Assembly (NCBI RefSeq): GCF_014596085.1
Contig: NZ_JACCJY010000032.1
Span: 1 to 64,000, forward strand
Length of the DNA stretch: 64,000 nucleotides
DNA from: Azospirillum tabaci
GTDB lineage: Bacteria; Pseudomonadota; Alphaproteobacteria; Azospirillales; Azospirillaceae
Direction: 5' to 3'
This document shows, piece by piece, positions 57,632 through 64,000 of this stretch. The notes under the pieces are model-generated. The model had not been told where the DNA came from and searched no databases. It saw only the letters and a program-made list of their open reading frames with translations. Position numbers and translations under genes: made by a program. Within the stretch, counting starts at the first letter, position 1; the number at the start of each line of letters is the position of its first letter.

Positions 57632-59182
57632 TCAGACGCTCTTGCGACGCCGGCGGAACCGCCCGAGGTCCGACCGGCGCAGCAGGCCCAGCGCGACGGC
57701 CAGCGCCGCGTAGACCAGCAGGCCGGCGAGACCCAGCAGCACCAGCCCGCCCAGCCGCTCGAACAGCCCATGGGCGGTCAGCCAGGGCGAGAGCTGGGTC
57801 TGCACCAACCACAGCGTGCCGCCCATGGCGAGCGCCGCGACGGCCATGCGCGGCAGATTGCGCAGGAGCCGGGCGTCAGCCTTGAAAAGCCCGCGCCGGG
57901 TCAGCAGCCACGCCAGCAGCCCCGCGTTGACCCAGGCGGCGACGGAGGTCGCCACCGCCAGCCCGACCTGGGCCAGCGGCCCCATCAGCGCCAGCTTCAG
58001 CGCCACGTTGACCGCCGTCGCGGCCAGCGCCACCCGCACCGGTGTCGCCGTGTCGTGCCGGGCGTAGAAGCCGTTGACGAGGCTGCGGATCACCACGAAG
58101 GCCGGCAGGCCCAGCGCGTAGGCCTGCAAGGTGGCGGCGGACTGCGCCGCGTCGGTCGGGCCGAAGGCGCCGTGCTGGAACAGCACCGACACGATGGGCA
58201 GGCCGGCGACCAGAAAGGCCGCCGCGGCCGGCAGGGTCAGCACCAGCGACAGTTCCACCGCCCGATTCTGGCTCTCCACCGCGCCCGGCTCGTCCCCGCC
58301 CTTGATGCGCCGGGCCATTTCCGGAAGCAGAACGGTCCCCACCGCGATCCCGATGACACCCAGCGGCAACTGGTTCAGCCGGTCCGCGTAGTAGAGGTAG
58401 GACACCGCCCCGGTGGGCAGCAGCGAGGCGATCAGCGTGTCGACGAACAGGTTGATCTGCGTCAGGCCGGACCCCAGCGCCGCCGGCCCCAGCACGGTCA
58501 GGAACCGCTTCACGTCCGGTGTCAGGCGCGGCAGGGGCAGCCGCAGCCCCATCCCGGCCCGGCTCGCCTCCCAATAGAGATAAAGGAACTGCGCGAGCCC
58601 GGCGGCGAAGACGCCCCAGGACAGGGCGTGGCCGACCGTGGGCATCAGCGGCGCGGCCAGCACCATCGCCGCGATCAGGCACAGGTTGAGCAGGATCGGC
58701 GCCGCCGCCGCCGCCCCGAAACGCCCCATGCTGTTGAGCACGCCGGCCAGCAGCGATTCCAGCGAGATGAACAGCAGGTACGGAAAGGTGATGCTGGTGA
58801 AGAGGACGGCCAGCCGGAACTTCTCCGGCTCGTCGGAGAAGCCCGGTGCGAAGACGGTCATGAACTGCGGCATGATCGCCAGGATGCCGGCCAGGAACAG
58901 CAGCTGCACCGCCAGCAGCAGGCTCATCACCTCCTCGGCGAAGCGTTTGGCGGCGGCCTGCCCGTCCTGCACCAGCTTGGCGGAGAACAGCGGCACGAAG
59001 GCGGAGTTGAAGGCTCCCTCGGCGAACAGGGCGCGGAAATGGTTGGGCAACCGGAACGCCACGAAGAAGGCGTCGGCCACCGGCCCGGCGCCGAGCAGCG
59101 CTGCGGTCAGAACGTCGCGCAGGAAGCCAAGGACGCGGCTGACCAGCGTCAGCCCGCCGACGGACAGGATGTTGCGGAGCAC
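57632..59182 (-). CDS. murJ: Lipid II flippase MurJ
   Basis: 516 residues with about fourteen membrane helices, MOP superfamily. The N-terminus LRNILSVGGLTLVSRVLGFLRDVL, given as GGLTLVSRVLGFLRD, and ADAFFVAFRLPNHFRALFAEGAFNSAF (given as FRLPNHFRALFAEGAFN) are the MurJ/MviN signature with the lipid II-binding arginines. It flips lipid II across the inner membrane. The GTG start at 59182 has AGAGGA upstream. Confidence 0.96.
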   Translation of the reverse strand: MLRNILSVGGLTLVSRVLGFLRDVLTAALLGAGPVADAFFVAFRLPNHFRALFAEGAFNSAFVPLFSAKLVQDGQAAAKRFAEEVMSLLLAVQLLFLAGILAIMPQFMTVFAPGFSDEPEKFRLAVLFTSITFPYLLFISLESLLAGVLNSMGRFGAAAAAPILLNLCLIAAMVLAAPLMPTVGHALSWGVFAAGLAQFLYLYWEASRAGMGLRLPLPRLTPDVKRFLTVLGPAALGSGLTQINLFVDTLIASLLPTGAVSYLYYADRLNQLPLGVIGIAVGTVLLPEMARRIKGGDEPGAVESQNRAVELSLVLTLPAAAAFLVAGLPIVSVLFQHGAFGPTDAAQSAATLQAYALGLPAFVVIRSLVNGFYARHDTATPVRVALAATAVNVALKLALMGPLAQVGLAVATSVAAWVNAGLLAWLLTRRGLFKADARLLRNLPRMAVAALAMGGTLWLVQTQLSPWLTAHGLFERLGGLVLLGLAGLLVYAALAVALGLLRRSDLGRFRRRRKSV

Positions 59183-59354
59183 GGTGGTACGGGTCCTCTG
59201 ATGGGCGGCGCCATCCTAGCGTTTTCCCCGTCCGCGTCACGCCTTTCGGCATGCCAGCCCGTGTGGAATTTGAAGGCGGTGGGCGGAAACGGTCTGCTAG
59301 GATCGCCACCCACCCATTGTCCCGTCCACCCACCTTCAGACAATCGGAACGTCC

Positions 59355-60134
59355 ATGGCCCAGGGTCTTCCCCTCACCTATCTGGAAGCCGGCGAAGCGA
59401 ACGGCGGCACCCCCCTGCTGGTCCTGCACGGCCTGTTCGGGTCGGCGCGCAACTGGCAGACCCTGGCGAAGCGCTTCGCGGAGCGGCACCGGGTCTACGC
59501 GCTGGACCTGCGCAACCACGGCGGCGCCCCGTGGTCGGACGAGATGACCTACCCGGCGATGGCCGCGGACGTGCTGCGCTTCCTCGACGACCGCGGCTTC
59601 GCGCGGGCGTCGGTGGTCGGCCACTCCATGGGCGGCAAGGTGGCGATGACCCTGGCGCTGAACCACCCTGACCGGGTGGAGCGGCTGGCCGTCGCCGACA
59701 TCGCGCCGGTCGCCTACACCCACACCCACGCCCCCTTCGTGAAGGCGATGAAGCAGGCCAATCTGGACGGCTGCACCCGCCGCTCGGAGGTCGAGGCGCA
59801 GCTTGTGGACGCGGTGCCGGAAGCCCCCCTGCGCTCCTTCCTGCTGCAGAATCTCGTTCTGGAGCAGGGGTCGTTTCACTGGCGGATCAACCTCGACGCC
59901 ATCGGCGCCCGCATGGCCGACCTGATCGGCTTCCCGGATCTGGGCGACGCCCGGTACGACGGCCCCACCCTGTTCATCGGCGGCACCCGGTCCGACTACA
60001 TTGTGCCGGAGACCCACGCCGCCATCCGCCGCCACTTCCCCAAGGCCGCCATCGAGATGATCGAGGGCGCCGGGCACTGGTTGCACGCCGAACGCCCGCA
60101 GGAGTTCGCCGCGCTGGTCGAAGCCTTCGCCTGA
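59355..60134 (+). CDS. Alpha/beta hydrolase (YbfF-like)
   Basis: 259 residues with an intact triad: oxyanion LHGLFGSARNWQTLAK, nucleophile VVGHSMGGKVAM, acid Asp in GTRSDYIVPE and His in EGAGHWLHAE. The sequence resembles the YbfF/ABHD11 group of esterases. It is divergent from murJ and ends in the terminator at 60155. Confidence 0.9.
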   Translation: MAQGLPLTYLEAGEANGGTPLLVLHGLFGSARNWQTLAKRFAERHRVYALDLRNHGGAPWSDEMTYPAMAADVLRFLDDRGFARASVVGHSMGGKVAMTLALNHPDRVERLAVADIAPVAYTHTHAPFVKAMKQANLDGCTRRSEVEAQLVDAVPEAPLRSFLLQNLVLEQGSFHWRINLDAIGARMADLIGFPDLGDARYDGPTLFIGGTRSDYIVPETHAAIRRHFPKAAIEMIEGAGHWLHAERPQEFAALVEAFA

Positions 60135-60154
60135 ACCGGCCGGACGGCAAAAAG

Positions 60155-60181
60155 AAACGGGGGCCGCGAAGGCCCCCGTTT
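60155..60181 (+). terminator. Terminator of the YbfF-like hydrolase
   Basis: AAACGGGGGCC (60155-60165) pairs with GGCCCCCGTTT (60171-60181) with the loop GCGAA. The stem carries A at one end and T at the other, so it can serve the convergent ParA-like gene as well. Confidence 0.85.
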
Positions 60182-60207
60182 CCGCATGCTGGCAATGCGC
60201 GGTCCTG

Positions 60208-61692
60208 TCAGAGCGCGCCCTGGCGGGCGCCGGTCTTGGCGGCCGGGCCGGAGGACTGGTTGAAGGCGTCGCGCAGGTAGGGCGACAGCGCCTGCCGCAT
60301 CGTGCGCAGCCACTCGTGGATGATGATCAGCGAGCGGGAGGCGACCGGCGGGGTCATGCCCAGCTTCACCAGATCCTCGCGGGTCATCTGCGCCACCTCG
60401 TCGATGCGGTGGCCGGTCAGGCGCGCCCAGGCCGGGGCCGTGCAGGGCGCCATGGAGATGACCTCCACGCCCTCGCGCTCGACCATCTCCGCCTTGCGGC
60501 GGGCGTACTGGCTGTCGTCGAGCTGCGAGAAGGGGCCGGAGAAGCCGTTCTCGACCAGGACGCGCTTGGCCTTCGGCGCGATGGTGGCGATGCGCTCCAG
60601 CGTGTTCATGCCGGTGGAGAGCGAAGCCAGATCGACGGTAACCGGCACCATGAAGGTCAGCCGCTCGCCCTCGCCGACGTAGTAGTCGAAGCCCGAGACC
60701 TCGGCCCAATTGAAGAACCACTGGGAGATGTTGCCGCCGAAGTCGTAGAGGCGGCCGCCGCGCTGCAGTTCCGGACCGATCTGGTCCCAGAACTCGTAGA
60801 AGCCATCGCCCGACCCCATCATGTTCATGAAGTCCTGGGTGATGCGGCGGTGCTCAACCACCTCCGGACCGAACAGGCGGTTCAGGCGCTCGTTCACCTC
60901 ATATTCGACGACCTTGAGCTGAAGGCCTTCGAGCATGGCGGTCGCCATCAGGTGATGAGACAGCAGCGTCTTGCCGACGCCACCGCGGTCGTTGAGAACG
61001 AAGATGGTGCCCAGCATGCGATCGCCTTTCCAGAGTCTATTCGTTGTCGAATCTTGAGGTGTTGAAACGTTAAGGACCGGATCCTTGCGAATCGGAGCCT
61101 GAGTGGGACGGGGTTCCGGAACCGCAGCCGGAGCGGGCTCGTCCGGTGGACCGACGGGCTCCGCGGAGGCCGGTTCCGGAACGGGGGCCGGTTCCGGAAC
61201 GGGGGCCGGCTCCGTCTCTGGAACGAGTGAAAATTCCGCTTCTGGCACGGCGGCTTCCGACGGACCGTCGATGGCGCTCTCAACCGTTTCGGGTTCGGCC
61301 GTTTCGGGTTCGGCCGTTACAGGGTCGACCACCGTATTGTGGCCCATGTCCTCGGCGTCCACCGGCTGTCCCGCGGCAAGGGCCGCGCGGTGCACCGCGT
61401 CCAGCGTTTCGCGCGGGACCGTGCCGCCGTCGTCCGCCTCATCCCCGCCATCGCGCCCTTCGTTCCCCACGAGGAAAAAGGCGGAGCGCAGGGTGACGGG
61501 CGAGATCGGCTGGTTGTCACGGGCGGTGACGCCCAGCTTCGCCAGCACATCGGAGATTTCGGCCCAGGACAGGCCGCGCTCGCGCATCAGGCCGATGTCG
61601 GCGTAGCTTTCGCGGACGGCCTGCATGGCCGAGCGGTTTCCAGTCGGACGATCGGCAAGGAGCCGTTCCAGTTCCGCGCGATCAATCGACAC
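60208..61692 (-). CDS. ParA/MinD-like ATPase with N-terminal HTH-like domain and Pro/Glu linker
   Basis: 494 residues from GTG 61692, an uncertain start. Residues 1-65 are helical and read YADIGLMRERGLSWAEISDVL then LGVTARDNQPISPVTLRSAFF, the pattern of small plasmid-type HTH domains (TraK-like). About 90-215 is a low-complexity Pro/Glu linker. From residue 226 comes an ATPase: TIFVLNDRGGVGKTLLSHHL with an Arg replacing the first Lys of the deviant Walker A, and LYDFGGNISQW as Walker A'. The partner protein is not known. An internal ATG with a good ribosome-binding site (61017) opens the ATPase part. The gene is divergent from the protein at 61904. Confidence 0.72.
   Translation of the reverse strand: MSIDRAELERLLADRPTGNRSAMQAVRESYADIGLMRERGLSWAEISDVLAKLGVTARDNQPISPVTLRSAFFLVGNEGRDGGDEADDGGTVPRETLDAVHRAALAAGQPVDAEDMGHNTVVDPVTAEPETAEPETVESAIDGPSEAAVPEAEFSLVPETEPAPVPEPAPVPEPASAEPVGPPDEPAPAAVPEPRPTQAPIRKDPVLNVSTPQDSTTNRLWKGDRMLGTIFVLNDRGGVGKTLLSHHLMATAMLEGLQLKVVEYEVNERLNRLFGPEVVEHRRITQDFMNMMGSGDGFYEFWDQIGPELQRGGRLYDFGGNISQWFFNWAEVSGFDYYVGEGERLTFMVPVTVDLASLSTGMNTLERIATIAPKAKRVLVENGFSGPFSQLDDSQYARRKAEMVEREGVEVISMAPCTAPAWARLTGHRIDEVAQMTREDLVKLGMTPPVASRSLIIIHEWLRTMRQALSPYLRDAFNQSSGPAAKTGARQGAL
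61015..61028 (-). promoter_or_regulatory. Internal ribosome-binding site and ATG within the ParA-like gene
   Basis: On the minus strand GGAAAGG is followed after seven bases by the ATG at 61017, in frame, exactly where the ATPase domain begins (MLGTIFVLND). This could give a separate 269-residue ATPase besides the full-length protein. Confidence 0.5.
61172..61207 (-). repeat. 18-bp tandem repeat encoding the Pro/Glu linker
   Basis: GGTTCCGGAACGGGGGCC occurs twice head to tail (61172-61189 and 61190-61207). On the minus strand it encodes PEPAPV units, so linker length can change in whole repeats without a frameshift. Confidence 0.85.
61284..61313 (-). repeat. 15-bp tandem repeat in the same linker
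   Basis: CCGTTTCGGGTTCGG at 61284-61298 and 61299-61313, with a third, partial CCGTTAC following. It encodes repeated AEPET residues. Confidence 0.85.
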
Positions 61693-61903
61693 CGTGTGTA
61701 CCCGGCTTTGCGTGGTTCTGGGGAGGGGTGGGTAGGATTTGTGATACCGCAGGATTCCGTTCCCCCCGGTGCGGAAAAAATAGTACAAGCGATTGGGGTG
61801 CGCAAACGGTTTCCAACCATGTTCAACCGCATTAAACCTGTGACACGGCAACCTTCCTTGGTCTCCGTCAGGATTGCAGGATAGGGCCCGGCGTTTGGCG
61901 AAG

Positions 61904-62623
61904 ATGCCCTATGATTTCCGATCGCAGGATCAGCGGACCGCCGACTCCGGCCGGACGCCGGGGACGCCCATCGGCTTCCACGAGCTGCGCCAGGCCTGCG
62001 AGATTTCGGCCCTTCGGGAGGATCTGGAACGCGTCATCCAGGACACCGGGGCCCTGCGCGACAGCATCGAGGACGCGGTGGAACAGGTGCGCCAGCGCTT
62101 CGCCGCCCTGACGGCGGAGGAGTTGGCGAACTCCGAGACGATGGCGCCGCTGCTCCAGTTCGCCGTCTCCACTCTGCTGTCCATCCGCGACGAAGCCCGG
62201 CGCATCAACACCCAGACCGGCCCGGTGGACGATGACGACCGCCCCACGCGGGCCGTCGCCGAACCGCGCACACAGCCGTCCGCCGCCGTTCCGGCGATGC
62301 CGCCCCCCGCGCCACAGACGGCCCCGCAGACTTACGCGCCGCCGCCGTCCGACGAGCCTGCTCCCTCCTTCGCCGCCGAACCGCTGCGCGATGATCCACC
62401 CGCGCCTTCAACGCCACCGCCACCGGCGCCGGTTCTGTCGCCCTTCGTCCCGCGCTCGCCCGCGCCGGCGCCACAGCGCCCCGCGGCACCGGAACCCGCT
62501 CCCGACGCGGCTCCGGCCCCCTCCTGGCTGTCGCCGCTGTCCGGGCGCAAGGGCGGTTCGGGGGTTAACGGCACCGCTCCCCGCAGCGGGAACGTGGACT
62601 GGCTGAGCCGGCCCAAACGCTGA
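61904..62623 (+). CDS. Hypothetical protein: helical N-terminus and proline-rich C-terminus
   Basis: 239 residues from ATG 61904. Residues about 20-100 are predicted helical (ACEISALREDLERVIQDTGA then MAPLLQFAVSTLLSIRDEARR); residues 115-205 are almost all Pro, Ala and Gln; a short basic tail ends SGNVDWLSRPKR. There is no signal peptide or membrane segment. I do not recognise a family. It starts 211 bases from the divergent ParA-like gene and shares its style of low-complexity linker, so they may be functionally linked, which is inference. Confidence 0.7.
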   Translation: MPYDFRSQDQRTADSGRTPGTPIGFHELRQACEISALREDLERVIQDTGALRDSIEDAVEQVRQRFAALTAEELANSETMAPLLQFAVSTLLSIRDEARRINTQTGPVDDDDRPTRAVAEPRTQPSAAVPAMPPPAPQTAPQTYAPPPSDEPAPSFAAEPLRDDPPAPSTPPPPAPVLSPFVPRSPAPAPQRPAAPEPAPDAAPAPSWLSPLSGRKGGSGVNGTAPRSGNVDWLSRPKR

Positions 62624-62737
62624 TCCTCCGCCTCAGCCATATTGTTGCGGGAAGGTCGCACCTCATCCGAACGCGCCCACGTCACACCGATTTTCCTTGA
62701 ACTCCGAAATGGGTGTGGCTACCACTTTATTTGGTAA

Positions 62738-63289
62738 ATGAATCTTTACCAACAACACCTGCGGCGACGCATGGGGGTGGTCATGGCACGGGATGATGTG
62801 GACACGCTGGCGCGACCGGCGTCCGGCCTGGAATGGCGGCACCGTTGCGGCCCGGCCGTCCAGGCCGACCGGAGAGACTCCACCCGGCGCGACACCCCGG
62901 CGGCCGTCCGTCCGCTGCGGTTGCTGATCGTCGAGGACGAGGCCTTGGCCGCCGAGGCGGTGGGCATGGCCGCCATGGATCTCGGCCATATCGTCTGCGG
63001 CACAGCCCGCACGGAGGAGGAGGCGGTGGCCATCGCCGGGCGCGAGCGTCCCGACGTGGCGCTGATGGACGTGCGGCTGGCCGGCGGCGACGGAATCGAG
63101 GCGGCGCGGCGCCTGCGCGCCAACTACGGCATCCGCTCCATCTTCCTGTCCGGCTACGCGAACCATGCGATCATGGCCCGCATCACCGAAACCTACCCGC
63201 TCGGCGTGGTCAACAAGCCCTATTCGCTCGCCCAGCTGAAACTGGCGCTGGACCTCGCGGCGCGGCGTCTGCACGGCCCGCGCGGCTGA
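62738..63289 (+). CDS. Stand-alone receiver-domain response regulator
   Basis: 183 residues: an N-terminal basic, flexible leader of about 55 residues, then a single receiver domain (about 58-175) with acidic pair in LLIVEDEALA, phospho-acceptor in VALMDVRLAGGDG, Ser/Thr in IFLSGYAN and Lys in VVNKPYS. No output domain follows, as in CheY-like or phosphotransfer-sink regulators. The start is uncertain; the ATG at 62783 would remove the first 15 residues. It ends in the terminator at 63308. Confidence 0.9.
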   Translation: MNLYQQHLRRRMGVVMARDDVDTLARPASGLEWRHRCGPAVQADRRDSTRRDTPAAVRPLRLLIVEDEALAAEAVGMAAMDLGHIVCGTARTEEEAVAIAGRERPDVALMDVRLAGGDGIEAARRLRANYGIRSIFLSGYANHAIMARITETYPLGVVNKPYSLAQLKLALDLAARRLHGPRG

Positions 63290-63307
63290 TACCATTCCGC
63301 TTCGCCA

Positions 63308-63354
63308 AACAAGGAAGGGCGGCCTCCCCCGTGGGAAGCCGCCCTTTCCTTGTT
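63308..63354 (+). terminator. Terminator of the receiver-domain gene
   Basis: AACAAGGAAGGGCGGC pairs with GCCGCCCTTTCCTTGTT around a 14-base loop, with one bulged T. The 3' arm ends in TTGTTCC. Its A/T ends would also allow termination on the other strand. Confidence 0.75.
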
Positions 63355-63376
63355 CCGCTCCCCTGTGGAGCGTGAC

Positions 63377-63418
63377 GCCACTTGCTCCTGGCCACTTGCT
63401 CCTGGCCACTTACTCCTG
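63377..63418. repeat. 14-bp tandem triplication spanning the HlyD-type stop codon
   Basis: GCCACTTGCTCCTG at 63377-63390 and 63391-63404, then GCCACTTACTCCTG at 63405-63418. On the minus strand the copy at 63405 contains the last codons and TAA stop of the HlyD gene; the two downstream copies differ by one base that changes TAA to CAA. Confidence 0.85.
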
Positions 63419-64000
63419 AATGAAAGCCTTCACGTAGGAGTGCGACAGCGGCTGCACCAGATAGTCGAGCGGGGTGCGGGCGGACAGCAGGATTCGCGCC
63501 TCCACCGGCATACCGGGCTTGATCGTCAGGTTGTGAACCTGATGGGAGTCGCTGTCCTTGAGCTTGATCCGCGCGATGTAGGATTCTTGACGGGTGATCG
63601 GGTCCATCACGCGGTCGGCCGAGACGTAGGTCACCGTGCCGTCCAGCGAGCCGACGACGCGGCTGTCATAGGCGGTCAGCTGCACCTTCACCGGCAGATC
63701 GACGGTCAGCGACTTGATGTCCTTCGGCTGGACCTTCACCTCGGCCAGCAGGGCGCGGTCGTCCGGGATGATGTCCAGGATCGGCTCGTTGGCGGTGATC
63801 GTGCCGCCGGCGGCCCAATGGCTGTGCATCACCACGGTGCCGGCGTCCGGAGCCTTGATCGCGCGGGTCTCCAGCCGGTTGGCGGCGTCGCGGATCTGCT
63901 CGGCGAGGCGGATGACGTCGCCGCGGGACTTCTCCAGATCGACCAGCACTTTCTCGCGGAAGTCGTTGCGGCGGCGCAGAAGGTCGCCCTCGGCGTCCAC
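63410..64000 (-). CDS. HlyD-family type I secretion periplasmic adaptor (C-terminal part; 5' end outside the window)
   Basis: 196 residues visible, open at the right edge. Residues about 1-40 are the end of a coiled-coil hairpin (EKSRGDVIRLAEQIRDAANR), followed by the lipoyl half-motif AIKAPDAGTVVMHSHWAAGGTI (given as IKAPDAGTVVMHSHWAAGG), the beta-barrel with VKVQLTAYDSRVVGSLDGTV, and the C-terminal KPGMPVEARILLSART shared by HlyD/PrtE/LapC-type adaptors. It bridges an inner-membrane ABC exporter to TolC. The partner ABC gene, if adjacent, lies beyond the window edge. Confidence 0.92.
   Translation of the reverse strand: MDAEGDLLRRRNDFREKVLVDLEKSRGDVIRLAEQIRDAANRLETRAIKAPDAGTVVMHSHWAAGGTITANEPILDIIPDDRALLAEVKVQPKDIKSLTVDLPVKVQLTAYDSRVVGSLDGTVTYVSADRVMDPITRQESYIARIKLKDSDSHQVHNLTIKPGMPVEARILLSARTPLDYLVQPLSHSYVKAFIQE

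Overview
This is a 64 kb stretch of a GC-rich chromosome (or chromid) from an alphaproteobacterium. A class I PHB synthase, the hom/glpX/recJ neighbourhood, a GapR-type DUF2312 protein, a nitrogenase-associated ArsC-like protein and many large hybrid sensor kinases make an Azospirillum-like member of the Rhodospirillales the best guess. That assignment is inferred from gene content and codon/GC style, not from a marker gene. No insertion sequence, prophage, CRISPR array or rRNA was seen. The one RNA gene found is tRNA-Glu(TTC). Genes at both ends are cut: the 3' part of pntA on the left and the 5' part of an HlyD-type adaptor on the right.

1-6 kb: pntA (partial), a CBS-pair protein, then a ketopantoate-reductase-like enzyme, a GNAT acetyltransferase, a class II histone-deacetylase-like amidohydrolase and an oxalate/formate-type MFS transporter. 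The last four are linked by four copies of one operator-like motif (GGTATCTGGTATACCA and close variants) in their upstream regions, which looks like a local GntR-type regulon whose regulator is not in the window. 6-16 kb: aldo/keto reductase, tRNA-Glu, recJ, gldA, glpX, hom, an AlaC-type aminotransferase, and a marR-MFS efflux pair with an operator against the marR start codon. 16-28 kb: housekeeping and storage genes (phaC, OmpA-like protein, argC with a gamma-carbonic anhydrase, rplM-rpsI, a thioesterase, an ECHDC3-like protein, a CoA-binding protein and metY, a lipoprotein, an MFS carrier). 28-37 kb: cutA, small proteins, a 1111-residue hybrid kinase, an RHH protein, an FAD-dependent protein, a cupin and two alpha/beta hydrolases.

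37-48 kb is the most distinctive region. A chemoreceptor lies downstream of two tandem copies of a hybrid-kinase plus response-regulator pair, all on the minus strand. Each regulator carries about 500 residues of helical, paralogous sequence in front of a C-terminal receiver domain. I do not recognise that N-terminal region, and it is the best candidate here for an undescribed signalling system. 48-56 kb: nitrogenase-associated protein, a nitrate/sulfonate-type ABC importer, a secreted esterase, a ClpP-like periplasmic protein, an aminotransferase and diaminopropionate ammonia-lyase. 56-64 kb: GapR-like protein, FliN, a rhodanese, MurJ, an alpha/beta hydrolase, an unusual ParA-like ATPase fused to a helix-turn-helix-like N-terminus (with an internal start site), a divergent proline-rich protein, a receiver-domain protein and the truncated HlyD adaptor.

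Many genes start at an ATG well inside the longest open frame. I placed starts by Shine-Dalgarno sequence, family N-terminus and operator position, and say so where it matters.
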